Source of the DNA: Prevotella sp. UBA3837
GTDB taxonomy: Bacteria; Bacteroidota; Bacteroidia; Bacteroidales; Bacteroidaceae
Length of the DNA: 33,135 bases
Direction of reading: 5' to 3'
Assembly (NCBI GenBank): GCA_002392835.1
Contig: DGHX01000056.1
Span: 1-33,135, forward strand
The notes beneath the pieces are model-generated. The model had not been told where the DNA came from. It saw only the letters and a program-made list of their open reading frames with translations, and did not search any database. Positions 31,456 to 33,135 of this stretch are shown piece by piece (the stretch's first letter is position 1; the number at the start of each line of letters is the position of its first letter). Position numbers and translations under genes: made by a program.

Positions 31456-31879
31456 TTTCTTTGCAAGAGATGCTGCAGGCAGACAATCTGAATATGAGTC
31501 ATTGTCGCCTGCCGCTACGATCAATGGAGTAAAAGGCCATTTGATTAAGCGCAAGGGTGATACCGATACTCATACCAATCTTCCTTTTTACGCTAACACC
31601 TCTGATGTCTATTTCAGACAGAATGTAAATGGCGTTTGCCAAGCCAGAACATACATCGGTCATAATTTGCATCTTGATTTTGACTGGAGTCATGCGCATA
31701 CTAATAGAGGGGATGGTCGCCATTTCCCTATCGGAGTTGTTCATGTTCAGGTATGGGAAAAGCAAAAGGACGGCACATTCAAACGATTGTCAAACGAAGC
31801 TCGCTTCATGAATAATTACGAAATGAAGAGGTTTGGACCAATCTTGAAATACTTCTGTCCAAGCGTGAAGTTCAGATAA
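31439..31879 (+). CDS. Unknown 146-residue His-rich protein, third gene of the DUF4417 operon
   Basis: Not recognised. The N-terminus has Gly/Ser/Asp character (MGNGSDFFARDAAGRQSEYE). The centre holds many histidines and acidic residues in short spacing: NLHLDFDWSHAHTNRGDGRH and GVVHVQVW. Such a pattern could bind metal, for instance in a nuclease or capsid-associated protein. No signal peptide is seen, and the C-terminus is basic. It overlaps the second gene by 17 bp and is followed by a clear terminator, so the operon ends here. Homologs of DUF4417 in phages suggest a phage or plasmid origin. Confidence 0.65.
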   Translation: MGNGSDFFARDAAGRQSEYESLSPAATINGVKGHLIKRKGDTDTHTNLPFYANTSDVYFRQNVNGVCQARTYIGHNLHLDFDWSHAHTNRGDGRHFPIGVVHVQVWEKQKDGTFKRLSNEARFMNNYEMKRFGPILKYFCPSVKFR

Positions 31880-31886
31880 ATTATAG

Positions 31887-31922
31887 AGAAGCAGGACTGA
31901 TGATTGATGTCCTGCTTCTTTT
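31887..31922 (+). terminator. Rho-independent terminator of the DUF4417 operon
   Basis: Arms AGAAGCAGGAC (31887-31897) and GTCCTGCTTCT (31909-31919) with an 11-base loop, followed by TTT. It lies eight bases after the last stop. Confidence 0.88.
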
Positions 31923-31978
31923 CTATTCGTTATTCCCCAAGAACGAAATCCGCTTCAGCGGCAGCATGTTCTTGCCGG

Positions 31979-33135
31979 TCACTCACTCCGATACAGTTCG
32001 TCCAGCGACTGTCCAGCATCGTTCACCCACTTATCCCAGCCGTTGCAACTGCGGCCAGCACAGTAACTGGCAGCTGTGCTGGGACTGTTGAGCACATGGT
32101 CGCGCTGAAGTTCCCAGAAACCATCTTTCGTTGGTTTTGACATAGCGGCAATAATGGCGTTCCGCTTCTCGCTGTCACGATACGACGGCACGGTGCTCTG
32201 CGGCAGCAGGCTCCCTTTTAGGATGCGCATCGAGTGGTCGGCCTCATTGAAGACAGCATGGGCATTGCTGTCACGAACGGAGATGTGGAACAGGTTCGTT
32301 TCTGGTTTCTTACCTTCATCCTTACATGCAACCTCTGCACCTGATGCTGTGGACGGAGAAGTTTCTACATGATAGCCCAACTGTCTGACAGCCTTGAGAA
32401 ACCTCCCTATGTTACCTTTTCCCCATTCTGTTGAGACTGCAAAGGATATACCGTCACTACTCTTTAGTACAAACTCCGGCTCTTTGAAATAACGTCTTCC
32501 CTTGAAGTTCCTTTCTTTGATATAATCCATTGTCTGCACCACACCAAACGACCCTTGCAACTCTGGAGGGAACGCACGTTCAATATCTGTAAAGGTAGCC
32601 TCGGGGTGTTGCCGAACATAAGTTGATACGACGGTATATACAAACTTATTCTTACCCATAAACTCACCACCTTCGAGCGAATAGCCGGTATGGTCATACG
32701 TTCGTTTCTTCATCTCGTCTGTAGGTAACGTCTGGATTGGTTCGGAGGGAGTGTCCTTGTGTACAGGTAATGCGGGAGCGTCTGTTAGTGAGGCAGAAAA
32801 ATGTAACAAGGAAAGCATTCCCTTGATGTCTGCCTCTGAGAACGTACTACCATTTTTCTCCATCAGATAGGATGTCAGGCTCTCCGTTATATGCACTTGT
32901 GCATTGGCTATTAGTCCTTCTTTTATTTTGTTAAGGTTGGCCTGACGGTTCATCTCTTCAATTCGTGCCTCACAAAATTCTACTATGCCATCTTTCGTAA
33001 ATGTCTCTTTAGAGAACTTTTCCACAAACTTAGCCCCAAGTTTGTTGTCTATCTCCAAAGGAATGAGCAGCACCGACACAGCGTCTTTGCTCTTGGGCTT
33101 ATCGTAGAATACCTCAATATGCTCACCGATATAAA
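31979..33135 (-). CDS. DUF4357 C-terminal protein, possibly restriction-related, start outside the window
   Basis: The frame is open from the right window edge to the stop at 31979, so at least 385 residues are present and the N-terminus is missing. The first visible part (YIGEHIEVFYDKPKSK, then LLIPLEIDNKLGAKFVEKFS and a helical EFCEARIEEMNRQ) looks like the end of an alpha/beta, perhaps nuclease-like, domain. A central module of about 90 residues (FVYTVVSTYVRQHPEATFTD ... LQGSFGVVQTMDYI ... FAVSTEWGKGNIGRFL) resembles a winged-helix-like domain. The last ~90 residues match DUF4357 (MRILKGSLLPQ ... SPSTAASYCAGRSCNGWDKW), which often ends GIY-YIG and restriction-type proteins. A defence role is plausible but unproven. 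Confidence 0.7.
   Translation of the reverse strand, partial: YIGEHIEVFYDKPKSKDAVSVLLIPLEIDNKLGAKFVEKFSKETFTKDGIVEFCEARIEEMNRQANLNKIKEGLIANAQVHITESLTSYLMEKNGSTFSEADIKGMLSLLHFSASLTDAPALPVHKDTPSEPIQTLPTDEMKKRTYDHTGYSLEGGEFMGKNKFVYTVVSTYVRQHPEATFTDIERAFPPELQGSFGVVQTMDYIKERNFKGRRYFKEPEFVLKSSDGISFAVSTEWGKGNIGRFLKAVRQLGYHVETSPSTASGAEVACKDEGKKPETNLFHISVRDSNAHAVFNEADHSMRILKGSLLPQSTVPSYRDSEKRNAIIAAMSKPTKDGFWELQRDHVLNSPSTAASYCAGRSCNGWDKWVNDAGQSLDELYRSE

Overview
The window is Bacteroidota chromosome, most likely Prevotellaceae (inferred). The evidence is the repeated TAnnTTTG(C) promoter element just upstream of many genes, the near absence of Shine-Dalgarno sequences, an ECF sigma / TonB-dependent receptor / DUF4249 operon, a type IX-like sorting tail on a secreted M6 peptidase, and the gene order recF - DUF721 opposite TPR - ribH. 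The first ~28 kb is GC-rich housekeeping and envelope DNA. The last ~5 kb is visibly more AT-rich and looks like accessory DNA. No rRNA, tRNA, CRISPR array or intact insertion sequence was seen.

Layout. 1-5084: a partial Pro/Thr-rich lipoprotein, an HD phosphohydrolase and a RecD-like helicase (all minus); a 46-codon membrane ORF overlapping a DUF3822 gene, then rsmD (plus); a BASS-type transporter (minus). 5171-9381: DUF4332 protein and secreted M6 metallopeptidase, FMN-binding protein (plus), gamma carbonic anhydrase (minus). 9344-10086: about 740 bp without a gene, filled with tandem arrays and enclosed by a 28-bp inverted repeat. 10087-16180 (minus): an envelope-signalling and uptake operon in transcription order ECF sigma, STN-type TonB-dependent receptor, DUF4249 lipoprotein, second lipoprotein, short single-pass DUF4974 protein as probable anti-sigma. 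16536-25144 (plus): dxs, trkA, a secreted GH2 glycosidase, trkH, manA. 25213-26448 (minus): TPR protein and ribH. 26614-28174 (plus): recF and DUF721. 28169-33135: Rpn-type nuclease, YafQ/ribbon-helix-helix toxin-antitoxin pair, an intergenic region with a probable small RNA, an overlapping three-gene operon (DUF4417 plus two unknown proteins), and a DUF4357 protein running off the window end.

The most striking theme is small dispersed repeats inside and around core genes. A roughly 100-bp inverted repeat sits in frame inside dxs. A purine-rich GGAAAGAGGA-type repeat sits in frame inside manA and also behind the DUF3822 gene and recF. An AATTAAGCATT array forms the end of dxs and runs up to the trkA start codon. 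A perfect 41-bp inverted repeat lies in the probable leader of the ECF sigma gene. A CACAGATTAC-type element splits the receptor operon. The best candidates for an undescribed system are the three-gene DUF4417 operon with its neighbours and the intergenic small-RNA locus at 29947-30170.
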